A stretch of 64,000 nt of DNA from Neoechinorhynchus agilis (lineage: Eukaryota; Acanthocephala), in the NCBI GenBank assembly GCA_051530055.1, contig CM121341.1, forward strand, positions 12,772,001 to 12,836,000, written 5' to 3'. The notes beneath the pieces were generated by a model. That model saw nothing but the letters and a program-made list of their open reading frames with translations. It did not search any database and was not told the origin of the DNA. Within the stretch, counting starts at the first letter, position 1, and each line of letters opens with the position of its first letter. Of the stretch, positions 43,355 through 54,780 are shown one piece after another. A program made the translations under genes and the position numbers.

Positions 43355-44038
43355 ATGAGCGGTTATTATGGATACAACAATCCGAATGCTTCAGCGCCGT
43401 CTTATGACTTAGATTCTGAAATGAACGTTTATCCAGGAAATAACAATCCAAATGCTTCAGCACCACCGTACGACGTTGATTCCAATATGACTGTTTATCC
43501 AAAACCAAACAGACCATTCCCTGGTGGATCAAATGTCGATCCAGGGTTTGGAAGACCGCATCCAACGTATCCAACATATGTTCCTGATCCGGGAATGAAC
43601 GTTTATCCAGGAAATAACAATCCAAATGCTTCAGCGCCACCGTACGACGTTGATTCCAATATGACGGTTTATCCAAAACCAAACAGACCTTTCCCTGGTG
43701 GATCAAACATCGATCCAGGATTTGGAAGACCGCATCCAACGTATCCAACATATGTTCCTGATCCCGGAATGAACGTTTATCCAGGAAATAACAATCCAAG
43801 TGCTTCAGCACCACCGTACGACGTTGATTCCAATATGACTGTTTATCCAAAACCAAACAGACCATTCCCTGGTGGATCAAATGTCGATCCAGGGTTTGGA
43901 AGACCGCATCCAACGTATCCAACATATGTTCCTGATCCGGGAATGAACGTTTATCCGGGCAACTCCGGACCGTCATACAATTTTGATTCTGAAATGAATC
44001 TTCATCCAGGTGCACGTCGCCCCGAGCCGCGAAATTAG
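43355..44038 (+). CDS. Pro/Tyr/Asn-rich tandem-repeat protein
   Basis: 227 residues in one exon, with three near-identical 58-residue repeats (174 bp period). Each holds YDVDSNMTVYPKPNRPFP, GFGRPHPTYPTYVPDPGMN and VYPGNNNPNASAPP. Partial units lie at both ends. Repeats differ mostly at silent sites plus single swaps (Val/Ile, Asn/Ser). It is hydrophilic with no signal peptide. Tandem P-x-Y-rich units resemble annexin-type or prion-like PGY-rich low-complexity regions, or structural coat proteins; no known family fits. A TATA box precedes it and AATAAA follows at 44099-44104. It shares its motif with the smaller minus-strand gene at 41993-42193, so the locus holds a small paralogous family. 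Confidence 0.75.
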   Translation: MSGYYGYNNPNASAPSYDLDSEMNVYPGNNNPNASAPPYDVDSNMTVYPKPNRPFPGGSNVDPGFGRPHPTYPTYVPDPGMNVYPGNNNPNASAPPYDVDSNMTVYPKPNRPFPGGSNIDPGFGRPHPTYPTYVPDPGMNVYPGNNNPSASAPPYDVDSNMTVYPKPNRPFPGGSNVDPGFGRPHPTYPTYVPDPGMNVYPGNSGPSYNFDSEMNLHPGARRPEPRN

Positions 44039-44098
44039 GATCTACCTGCTATGACTCTAGGTCGATATATAATCGGGTAGTTTTGTTTTCCTAAAAAC

Positions 44099-44104
44099 AA
44101 TAAA
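44099..44104 (+). terminator. Poly(A) signal of repeat-protein gene
   Basis: AATAAA, 61 bases after the stop codon. Confidence 0.55.
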
Positions 44105-44109
44105 ATAAA

Positions 44110-45050
44110 AGTGAGCTTTGAATTAATAAATTAACGCTAGGGGTTATTTGAACTACATCATTGGGTCCTTTTTTAATGACCAACAAACAAAAAGCTCTTA
44201 TGTATTAAATTGATGTTTGAAAAACAATTCCTGGAACAGTGTTTCAAAGCAATTTATATATTATTGAAGTTTTTTATAAACTCAGATAGAACAAAAATAA
44301 TATCGATAACCATTGCAGATCACTCAAGCCACCTTATTTATTCCAATTCGATCCCTAATTAACGCTAAGCTATTGCTCAAAAGAAAGACCGCATAGCATT
44401 GTGCTTCAATTCAGGAAATTATGGTATATTTTACAAAAATACTGTAGTAAAATTCAAGTTGATTTTTGTTGTCGATTTGTATCTCGCAGCCGTGAATCGC
44501 TTTAAAAGTCGGTGTCTAGCAGTTCGTAAATGAGAAAGGCTTCAAATTGAATTTTTGCCTATTGGGGATAGCTTTCACATTAACAAATACCACTTTTGAG
44601 GTAGTATTTTTATATCTTTGTTTTAAATACGTGGACACTATCACTCGTGAATCTCAGTTAATTTCAATGCACTATTTGAAAAATGTCAAAAGTAGCATTT
44701 GCAAGAGGTCAAATATGCTACTCTGTGGAGACACGGAGATTCATACTAAGCAAAAATTTATTTGCATTATTTTGCTGTAGCTAGAAGTCCGTTCAGTATG
44801 GTAACGTCGTTAGATGTTATTTTCTGTATCAGAGAAGTTGCAGATTTTATCTTATAAAAGCGCAAAGAGAAAACTTATGCACATCCCTGGGATGATGAGA
44901 AAACGCGTAGTGATCAAACCATAGAGATAAATTTATGACGACGGAATATTCATCCATCGAATAATTTTACGAAACAATATATTCGCTATTAGAAATTATG
45001 AATTTTTATTTTTTAAACAGTATATTTGTTGAAATATTCCATAGCGTTTC
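44110..45050. other. Spacer
   Basis: AT-rich, only chance frames (for example 44547-44780). Confidence 0.45.
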
Positions 45051-45059
45051 ATAAAAGTA

Positions 45060-46030
45060 AATGTAATTCTCATATCCCAGTGATGGCGGCAGTCAAATCC
45101 CGTCGCGCACTCTCTCCAGTCCAGCTTTAACGGCTGGTACCTAGACGATGCCACGCTCGGAGGTACCCCCCTCTTCTACTACGCGATTTGGAGACACTCA
45201 TGAAGGAGACGGCGAAATATTTTTATTGAACTAAATATTGTGAAATGCGAGATTTTTCTGATGAACGTGGAAGATGAGGCGTCCAGGCAAACTATCGTGA
45301 AAGATTTTCAGAACCTGGCCTTCGAAATAGAATTGATCACACTAGACCGGTTGAGTCTTTTAGGAAGTTGCATTTTTGGTATCGTTAAGGCTGCTAATCA
45401 TAGGTGTGAAGATTCCGGTAGTAAGCACGTCTCCGTCACTAACCACAAACAATCAGTTTGGGATTCACTTCTACTAGCGAAAATTAATAATTCTTTAATT
45501 TTAGATTTTTGTGACCTGGTGAAACGAACTCGATTAGCGGCAGTCTCTACAAGGTAATCCGGTGCTTGGCTCAACGCTATCCAAATCGCTTCTGTGGGCA
45601 CCCTTCTCTCAGACGAGACAATAAGGATCGCAGTATTCCTGAGACTTGATGGGCACGGATGTGCACATCCCATCGCTGTCGTTGCAGAGCGACCGTGGAT
45701 CCATCGTGGCGTCATGGTCTCGTCTGTCGATACTCAGAAATGAATGTAATTCTGCGCGCCGACTCGATGGATGTAGACCGGACGGTGTCACAATATTCCT
45801 CTAGTCAGCAACATAAAATTCGAAGCTGTTTAATCAGGACGAGCAGCAACCGCCGATGAACGCAAAAATACGAAATACCGGGACGTGGATCGAAATCATA
45901 GTTTCGTCCCCTTGGACGTTGAGATACTCCGGCCGTTTGGTACCTCGGCTTAGGACCTGGTCAAGAAATTGTTCGAGATACTCAGACAAATCACTGGTGA
46001 TTCGAGATCAGGAGCATTTACGCTGCATCC
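45060..46030 (+). mobile_element. LINE with RLE-like C-terminus, internally deleted
   Basis: Plus strand begins with the RT catalytic region (FNGWYLDDATLGGTPL near 45132-45180), then VKCEIFLMNVEDEASRQ at 45240, matching the element at 24.7 kb. It jumps to VKRTRLAAVSTR..GAWLNAIQIASVGTLLSD (about 45515-45615), a cysteine/histidine segment, and ends with NHSFVPLDVEI.RPFG and LRQITGDSRSGAF. The middle present in the 23.4 kb copy is missing. It is broken in several frames. Confidence 0.6.
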
Positions 46031-46039
46031 GTCTTATTG

Positions 46040-46830
46040 TCTATTAACAGTCGATTTAGACGTAGATCTTCACGACAAAATCCACATTTCCGAATTATAT
46101 GGGTAATAAATTGTAAGGTAGTTGTACAATCAATAATTTCTAGATTTGATTGAAGTGCACTTGAATTCTGCACATGGAAAAAACGATAAAAAGTATTTTT
46201 CACGGATTCTATTAAGCTTTTATTAGATATCAGACGAAATTCCGACTAATTTCACTTCAGATCTGTCATTGAAAATCCATTATTTTCAATCACATCATGT
46301 TTTTAGAACTAAATAATTAACATTCTGAAAAGCCTTAAGTCCTATGCAGTGTACACAATTTTCTTGCCCGCTTGAATGGACTGTATTCCATTAATATAGC
46401 TTTTACTTTCACTTCATGTTGTTTTTTAGGCTTAATTCAAAATTATATTTAAATCATGGACGAGCGTATGGCGACAAAGTCTATAAAATGCACTTCCAAT
46501 ACATAGACAAAGCCTAACTTTGTACAATTAGAAGAAATGCTAGAGTTTAGCAAATCGGAGGTATTTTTAGAATTGCGATTGCTAGTGGGTATGTTCAAGT
46601 ACTTTTTGTTCAGATTACATAATCCTTTTTTTATTATAAGTTCACGAGAAGAATAGTAATCACCGAACCCACATCCCAGCGAAGATGACGGATGTTTATA
46701 AACGAAAAGAAATGGTTAGTTTCCAACAGTGAGTTGACGTTAAAACATTCGATGCTCAGTTGCGGCTGACAATCTATCACTGCCAGTCGTTTTCGCTGAA
46801 AACATACACCCACTCACTCCTCTGGTGTAG
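46040..46830. other. Spacer, 3' side of LIM gene
   Basis: AT-rich; no gene supported. Confidence 0.45.
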
Positions 46831-46840
46831 TTGTCTTAAT

Positions 46841-47200
46841 CTACTCTTCCTCTTCAGCTTCTACATCCTCGATCGGTTGAGCTCCTGGCACAGTTTCATG
46901 CGGTCTATTGGTCATAGTTGACTCTTTGTTCCCCAAATGCTCACCGACGTCCATTCCTAATACTCCAGCGCCGACACCGAATCCGTAACCCTTTGGTCCA
47001 TATTTCCTTGCATAGCAATGCTTGCAGAAGATGTTGTTCTCGAAAACGGCCAAAGTGGTAGATTCTAGGGAGCGTTTGCACAGTCCGCATTTATAGCAGG
47101 TTTTATGCCATTTTTTGCCGGCTACATTCATTTCCTCAGCGAAGAATACGGGTTTGTCGCATCGTGGGCAGTGTTCAGATTCGGCCATTTGGAAGGGCAT
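46841..47200 (-). CDS. Single-LIM muscle protein (CRP/Mlp60A-like)
   Basis: 119 residues from ATG 47200. One LIM domain spans residues ~12-63, with the zinc ligands CPRC...WHKTCYKC.LC...FCKHC. It is followed by the glycine-rich stretch RKYGPKGYGFGVGAG that is diagnostic of CRP/MLP proteins. The tail (GAQPIEDVEAEEEE) is acidic. Drosophila Mlp60A has the same one-LIM layout. Such proteins bind alpha-actinin and actin bundles in muscle and can enter nuclei. The frame is open upstream to 47389, but that part is not conserved. Confidence 0.9.
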   Translation of the reverse strand: MPFQMAESEHCPRCDKPVFFAEEMNVAGKKWHKTCYKCGLCKRSLESTTLAVFENNIFCKHCYARKYGPKGYGFGVGAGVLGMDVGEHLGNKESTMTNRPHETVPGAQPIEDVEAEEEE

Positions 47201-47438
47201 TGTGTAAGTCTTTTGAGGGAGAAGAAGATGTAAGAGTGTGTTGGTATCATGCAAAGCGAAAACGATATTTCTTATATAGACTCCTTCAGCAGCTTCGTGG
47301 CACCACATAAGCAATTGTGTTCGCTGATGAAGGGATGATAGGAACCTTAGTTCGTGTGCGTCTGTATGGTGCCGAGCGATCTTCTTCATTCTTTTTGTGT
47401 GTGTGCATACATTATCAGAACACAGTGGTGCTGTCCTA

Positions 47439-47537
47439 ATGCCACAGATACTAGCGATGCCATCAAAGGAAGATCAAGCGGAAATTGTGGAAAAGCTGCG
47501 TCAACAGGCGCTCTCTATCCTACACGAGTGTCATTAA
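47439..47537 (+). other. Possible short exon divergent to LIM gene
   Basis: A 32-codon frame (MPSKEDQAEIVEKLRQQALS with a leader, ending HECH) has helical, protein-like composition. It lies 240 bases from the LIM start, in the opposite direction. It may be the first exon of a gene that includes 47594-47872, but a splice pair was not settled. Confidence 0.25.
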
Positions 47538-47593
47538 GACAAAGACAATGAAAACTGTCGAAGATAATGCAGTGAACTGAATATAATCGATTT

Positions 47594-47872
47594 GTGTGCC
47601 GAATATTCATTTTTGGGAAATCGATTGAATTTGAAGGGAATACTGAAGATAAACTTTCGCGTGCTGGGAATCAGTGTCACAAGTGTCGTGTCATCGTGTT
47701 TGTAGACGTCAAATGCTCATGTTCAATTTGCCACATGCGAGGAGACGATCTTAATGAATTAGCCCCGGTTACTTCTTTTTTCTATAATCAACACCCCCGA
47801 TTCATGGCAGTTAAAATGTACGAAAAAAAACAACCAACAGGATCGATTAGTTTCTACACCGAGAGATTATAA
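47594..47872 (+). CDS. Hypothetical Cys-containing protein or exon
   Basis: About 92 codons including CHKCRVIVFVDVKCSCSICH, then PVTSFFYNQHPRFMAVKMYE, ending TERL. The paired cysteines (C-x2-C ... C-x-C-x2-C) could bind metal. No family recognised. No ATG with good context upstream in frame, so it may be an internal or terminal exon. Confidence 0.3.
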   Translation: MCRIFIFGKSIEFEGNTEDKLSRAGNQCHKCRVIVFVDVKCSCSICHMRGDDLNELAPVTSFFYNQHPRFMAVKMYEKKQPTGSISFYTERL

Positions 47873-47879
47873 ACGAAAC

Positions 47880-49600
47880 CGATGTTATGATTCAATGTAC
47901 TTTTGACAAAATATACCGTTTACACTTTCTAGAATAAGCAAAAGATCATTTAAACTCACTTTTTTTGATTGACCTAGGAAACGTTTTTAATAATAAGAAA
48001 AAACATCCTTAGAAATAACAATTGCTTGTTTTATCAAACATCTAACACTACTTTTTAGGCTTAAAACTTCAAACGATTTATTGATTACAATATCTAGGCA
48101 CAATTATCGCCGTGGAACATTTGCAAAATTCATATTCTATTCTCATGTGTGACATACAAACGCTATTCCTAAAAATTAGAGTCTGAATTAGTTTTTCACG
48201 CATTAAACCCGTCTTGAACGATCCATTAAAAGCAGGGAAATGTGATAAATGTGAATATTGTTTTGAATACGCCAAAATGTGCAAGAAAAGCACTCCATCA
48301 CTGAATCTAATGATACCGACACGATAGTGTAGAACCGAAAACTTGGATTTTTTACAATAACCCGTCTCAAATGTATTATATCCTTATTTTTATGAAGGAT
48401 ATACCTAAGATGTAGGTCTTTTCTTTTTTGAAAACGCATGGATAATACTTTTGGGACAAAACGAACATTTAATTAAAAAATACCCAACAGCTCAGCTAGC
48501 TGAACCTTTTAAAAGACAATACTTCAAATGGTGATCTGGCCACTTGGATCAATTAAACGTAAGTGAATGTGCTCTAACTAATAACTTCTAGTAAATAAGT
48601 TCCAAAAGACAATGGGTGCCATGTTACATTGGAGTTCATGCGAACAAAGTGCAAATAAAAATGAGATATCCGTTCGAAAGCTTGAAGGAAAAATCATGGT
48701 GATTTTTTGTCGATTAAATTTACAATGAATCACAAAGCTTAATTCGGAACCAATGATTTGAAATCGAGAAAAACCCCTTTCATGGCAGTTCCTAAACTAG
48801 AGATAACATTAACGAAAAGACGCAAGACGCATCGTTATCACAAAAATGGATCAATGATCTTCATTATCGTTCAATTGCTTATTGACATTCAAATGGGGTT
48901 AAACGTTCTAACCACTTTATGGAATGTAAAATTTTAATCTATAGGAAAATCGACTTACCCGGCGATTTGTGTTCGAGCCTCGTAATATAGCCAAGGTATT
49001 CATTTAAATAATCAACGGAGAACCAGTAGCGTAAATTCACACTAAAGCATGCAGATTGCGACGGTCGAGGGAGGACAAAAGCTGGAATTTGGCGGGAGGT
49101 GGTGAGTATGCTTCAAACAGATTGTTTGAATTGTTAAAAATATATTATGTTGGTTGTGAAAAAAAAGAAATTAAAAAAAAGTTTAAATAAACTATTTTAC
49201 TTTTCACAATACGTTATTCTTTTGGTCGGTCCTCTACACCCAAGAGAGAGATCGTTAAGGTGATAACACATTTATTTGTTAATTAACAAAGATAAGAACC
49301 TATGTATTCTTGGGTCCTCATGAACACTCGAATTTACAGGAGAGATTGTGGGGTTGGATCTTTCCTCCGGTTCATTTCAATTCTTGATTGAACTAGTGAA
49401 AAAGGTTTTTTAATAAGAGAAAACACTTAACAACTGATGGAAAGCCAATGTTGAGTGGTATAAAAATATTGCGTGAGGTTTAAGAAAAATTATGAATATC
49501 GAGTGCGATGAGAAATATTTGCGTACCGTTAAAAATCGATAGCTTTCTATTCTCAAACGATTCATGAACACAAAAATAATTTTTACTAAAAGAGCACTAT
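47880..49600. other. Spacer
   Basis: Very AT-rich. Short minus-strand frames at 48078-48439 and 49410-49625 have no recognised family. Poly-A and poly-T tracts lie near 49160-49200. No gene called. Confidence 0.45.
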
Positions 49601-49625
49601 TTGTCGCTCTCTCTCCTTCTTTCAT

Positions 49626-50127
49626 TTACCGATCAGTGCCAAACTCCTTTCTGAGTTCATCAAGTTTTCCGATGAGCTTTAGCGCCGGACCAAATTTTAT
49701 CCCCATGGATCGTTTGATATCCTCGTCTTGAATAAGCAACAAAGCGCCTCCATCGATTTCCTCTCTTACAAAGGCAGCAGCAGCATCAGCATTGAGTGTC
49801 GTCCGTTGAACAAAATCGGCGACGTGTTGAACTGACCACGTTCTTGGATCAGGCGGAAGAGTCCCGGATGATCTGAGGTCGGTTGCCTGCTGCAAAGGAG
49901 CGGGCGTTTCAAGGGGAATAACTTCTCGCCGCGGTGGTTGGACAGCAGACTGTGCAATCTGTACTACATCAGCAACTCATATCTCCAAGAAACTAAGATA
50001 CAAACAGCTGACTTAGACTTGTCTCAGGTGGAGAAATAAGTGCTGCCCGACTACGAACTGGAAACATCTTCTCACTTTCTCTAATAACATATCCATCTAT
50101 AGTATGGCTTAGCATTCCTTCCGACAT
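49626..50127 (-). CDS. Mini polyhomeotic-like SAM protein, 2 exons
   Basis: Exons 50127-50019 and 49963-49626, joined in phase 1 over a 55-bp intron, give 148 residues. The N terminus (LSHTIDGYVIRESEKMFPV) matches the polyhomeotic motif HYVIEGFVIQEGAEPFPV. The C-terminal SAM domain (WSVQHVADFV...EEIDGGALLLIQDEDIKRSM, then GIKFGPALKL) is of polyhomeotic/L3MBTL type, which polymerises in Polycomb PRC1. The FCS zinc finger that normally lies between the two is absent, and the long N-terminal region of PHC is missing. It could be a truncated paralogue, or upstream exons may lie beyond the ATG. Upstream sequence soon enters the satellite array at 50.4 kb, which leaves little room. Confidence 0.65.
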
Positions 50128-50999
50128 TTCTTCAATGAAATCGAATCAGCAACCAGAGTAGTTAAGACTATCATTTAAACACTATGTTCAGTTTGAAAAT
50201 AAACTAAAAATTCTTCTTCAGAGTATGACGTCATTAAGTTTCCTGACTCGAACGAAATTTCACGTGACTTAGCAGTCATTATCAATACGATCTCCATCCG
50301 GTGCTCACAAGCCGCCTAAATAACAAATTGTCGAAAAGAAGTTGATCATAGGTATCTTTCGTTTAGCAATTAAGAAAGTAGACATCAATTTTAATAATTC
50401 CCGATATTGCGTACTTGTATATGGCGCAAAAATTAAAGGATTTTATTAATTCCAATTGTTTTCGGAACCATAATTTTGTTCGCGTTCATCACTGTTGTAA
50501 AAGTGCTTTATTCACCAAAATGCAATCCTCAACACCTGATATCGTCAACAAATTTCTCCGTTTTTAAGTGTTAGTTTTATTGTGCACTTGATGGCATTAT
50601 CTTTGTTGTTTAAAGATTGAACTGTTCGAATGTTTTTATGGCGCAAAAATTAAAGGATTTTATTAATTCCAATTGTTTTCGGAACCATAATTTTGTACCC
50701 GTTTATCACGGTTGTAAAAGTACTGTATTCCCCCAAATGCAATCCTCGACACCTGATATCGTCAAACAATTTCTCCGCTTTGCGATGTTAGTTTTATAGT
50801 CCACTTGAATGCATTATCTTTATTGTTTAAAGATTGAACTATTGAATGTTTTTATAGCGCAAAAATTAAAGGATTTTATTAATTCCAATCGTTTTCGGAA
50901 CCATAATTTTGTACGCGTTTATCACTGTTGTAAACGTGCTTTATTCACCAAAATGCAATCCTCAACAACTGATATCGTCAACAAATTTCTCCGTTTTGA

Positions 51000-51480
51000 A
51001 TGTTATTTTATGTCACTTGAGCTTTCTTTGTTGTTAAAGATTGAACATTCGAATGTTTTTATGCGCAAAAATTAAAGGATTTTTTAATTCCAATTGTTTT
51101 GGAACCATATTTTTCCGTTTATCACGTTGTAAAGTCTTATTCCCAAATGCAATCCTCGACACCTGATATCTCAAATTTCTCCTTTGAATGTTAGTTTTAT
51201 AGTCACTTGACGCTTTCTTTGTTTTTAAATTGAACATTCAATGTTTTTATCGCAAAAATTAAAAAACCAAAACAAACAAACGATATCGCAAAATTTCTCG
51301 TTTATGTTAGTACACCCAAAGATTGAACATTCGAATGTTTTATGGCGCAAAAATTAAAGTTTTATTAATTCCAATTGTTTTCGGAACCATAATTTTTCTT
51401 TATCACTGTTGTAAAGTGCTTTATTCACCAAAGCAATCCTCAACACCGATATCGTCAACAATTTCTCCGCTTTGAGATGT
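51000..51480. repeat. Deletion-riddled part of the satellite
   Basis: Relative to neighbouring monomers this stretch shows many small losses and almost no other change (for example GGATTTTTTAATTCC, TTTTGGAACCATATTTTTCC, TATCACGTTGTAAAG). This looks like poor consensus at a repeat join rather than natural decay. Confidence 0.6.
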
Positions 51481-53258
51481 TAGTTTTATAGTCCACTTGA
51501 ATGCATTATCTTTGTTGTTTAAAGATTGAACTATTCGAATGTTTTTATAGCGCAAAAATTAAAGGATTTTATTAATTCCAATTGTTTTCGGAACCATAAT
51601 TTTGTACGCGTTTATCACTGTTGTAAAAGTGCTTTATTCACCAAAATGCAATCCTCAACACCTGATATCGTCAACAAATTTCTCCGTTTTGAAATGTTAG
51701 TTTTATTGTGCACTTGATGGCATTATCTTTGTTGTTTAAAGATTGAACTATTCGAATGTTTTTATGGCGCAAAAATTAAAGGATTTTATTAATTCCAATT
51801 GTTTTCGGAACCATAATTTTGTACCCGTTTATCACGGTTGTAAAAGTACTGTATTCCCCCAAATGCAATCCTCGACACCTGATATCGTCAAACAATTTCT
51901 CCGCTTTGCGATGTTAGTTTTATAGTCCACTTGAATGCATTATCTTTATTGTTTAAAGATTGAACTATTAGAATGTTTTTATAGCGCAAAAATTAAAGGA
52001 TTTTATTAATTCCAATCGTTTTCGGAACCATAATTTTGTACGCGTTTATCACTGTTGTAAACGTGCTTTATTCACCAAAATGCAATCCTCAACAACTGAT
52101 ATCGTCAACAAATTTCTCCGTTTTGAAATGTTAGTTTTATTGTGCACTTGATGGCATTATCTTTGTTGTTTAAAGATTGAACTATTCGAATGTTTTTATG
52201 GCGCAAAAATTAAAGGATTTTGTTAATTCCAATTGTTTTCGGAACCATTATTTTGTACCCGTTTATCACGGTTGTAAACGTGCTTTATTCACCAAAATGC
52301 AATCCTCGACACCTGATATCATCAGCAAATTTCTCCCTTTTGAAATGTTAGTTTTATAGTCTACTTGACGGCATTATCTTTGTTCTTTGAAGATTGAACT
52401 ATTCGAATGTTTTTATGGCGCAAAAATTAAACGATTTTATTAATTCCAATTGTTTTCGGAACCATAATTTTTTGCGTTTATCACTGTTGTAAACGTGCTT
52501 TATTCACCAAAATGCAATCCTCAACACCTGATATCGTCAAACAATTTCTCCGCTTTGAGATGTTAGTTTTATAGTCCACTTGACTGCGTTGTCTTTGTTG
52601 TTTAAAGATTGAACTATTCGAATGTTTTTATGGCGCAAAAATTAAAGGATTTTATTAATTCCAATTGTTTTCGGAACCATAATTTTGTACGCGTTTATCA
52701 CTGTTGTAAACGTGCTTTATTCACCAAAATGCAATCCTCAACACCTGATATCGTCAAACAATTTCTCCGCTTTGAGATGTTAGTTTTATAGTCCACTTGA
52801 CTGCGTTTTCTTTGTTGTTTAAAGATTGAACTATTCGAATGTTTTTATGGCGCAAAAATTAAAGGATTTTATTAATTCCAATTGTTTTCGGAACCATAAT
52901 TTTGTACGCATTTATCACTGTTGTAAAAGTGCTTTATTCACCAAACGCAATCCTCAACACCCGATATCGTCAACAAATTTCTCCGCTTTGCGATGTTAGT
53001 TTTATAGTCCACTTGAATGCATTATCTTTATTGTTTAAAGATTGAACTATTCGAATGTTTTTATAGCGCAAAAATTAAAGGATTTTATTAATTCCAATCG
53101 TTTTCGGAACCATAATTTTGTACGCGTTTATCACTGTTGTAAACGTGCTTTATTCACCAAAATGCAATCCTCAACACCTGATATCGTCAACAAATTTCTC
53201 CGTTTTGAAATGTTAGTGTTATAGTACACTTGGTTGCATTATCTTTGTTGTTTGAAGA

Positions 53259-54780
53259 TTAAACTATTGGAATGTTTTTATGGCGCAAAAATTAAAGCAT
53301 TTTATTAATTCCAGTTGTTTTCGGAACTATAATTTTATACGCATTTATCACTGTTGTAAAAGTGCTTTATTCACCAAAATGCAATCCTCAACACCTGATA
53401 TCGTCAACAAATTTCTATGCTTTGAGATGTTAGTTTTATAGTCCACTTGACTGCGTTATCTTTGTTGTTTAAAGATTGAACTATTCAAATGTTTTTATAG
53501 CGCAAAAATTAAAGGATTTTATTAATTCCAATTGTTTTCGGAACCATAATATTGTACCCGTTTATCACGGTTTTAAATGTACTTTATACACCCAAATGCA
53601 ATCCTCAACACCTGATATCGTCAACAAATTTCTCCGTATTGAAATGTTAGTTTTATAGCCCACTTGACTGCATTATCTTTGTTCTTTGAAGATTGAACTA
53701 TTCGAATGTTTTTATGGCGCAAAAATTAAAGGATTTTATTAATTCCAATTGTTTTCGGAACCATAATTTTATACGCATTTATCACTGTTGTAAAAGTGCT
53801 TTATTCACCAAAATGCAATCCTCAACACCTGATATCGTCAACAAATTTCTCCGCTTTGAGATGTTAGTTTTATAGTCCACTTGACTGCGTTATCTTTGTT
53901 GTTTGAATATTGAACTATTCGAATGTTTTTATAGCGCAAAAATTAAAGGATTTTATTAATTCCAATTGTTTTCGGAACCATAATTTTGTACCCGTTTATC
54001 ACTGTTGTAAACGTGCTTTATTCACCAAAATGCAATCCTCAACACCTGATATCGTCAAACAATTTCTCCGCTTTGAGATGTTAGTTTTATAGTCCACTTG
54101 ACTGCTTGTTTTGTTGTTTAAAGATTGAACAATTCGAATGTTTTTATGGCGCAAAAATTAAAGCCTTTTATTAATTCCAATTGTTTTCGGAACCATAATT
54201 TTTTGCGTTTATCACTGTTGTAAACGTGCTTTATTCACCAAAATGCAATCCTCAACACCTGATATCGTCAAACAATTTCTCCGCTTTGAGATGTTAGTTT
54301 TATAGTCCACTTGACTGCGTTATCTTTGTTGTTTAAAGATTGAACTATTCGAATGTTTTTATGGCGCAAAAATTAAAGCATTTTATTAATTCCAGTTGTT
54401 TTCGGAACTATAATTTTATACGCATTTATCACTGTTGTAAAAGTGCTTTATTCACCAAAATGCAATCCTCAACACCTGATATCGTCAACAAATTTCTATG
54501 CTTTGAGATGTTAGTTTTATAGTCCACTTGACTGCGTTATCTTTGTTGTTTAAAGATTGAACTATTCAAATGTTTTTATAGCGCAAAAATTAAAGGATTT
54601 TATTAATTCCAATTGTTTTCGGAACCATAATATTGTACCCGTTTATCACGGTTTTAAATGTACTTTATACACCCAAATGCAATCCTCAACACCTGATATC
54701 GTCAACAAATTTCTCCGTATTGAAATGTTAGTTTTATAGCCCACTTGACTGCATTATCTTTGTTCTTTGAAGATTGAACT
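53259..54780. repeat. Higher-order duplication inside the satellite
   Basis: A distinctive monomer pair (TTCCAGTTGTTTTCGGAACT at 53310 and 54390; ATATTGTACCCG and TTTTAAATGTACTTTATACA next to it) recurs 1081 bp apart. That equals five monomers. Confidence 0.75.

Noticed and set aside
43290-44015. A 241-codon open frame antisense to the Pro/Tyr-rich repeat gene
   Set aside because: The 174-bp repeat happens to lack stops on the other strand, so the frame is copied three times. The sense strand has the TATA box, ATG context, poly(A) signal and a paralogue.
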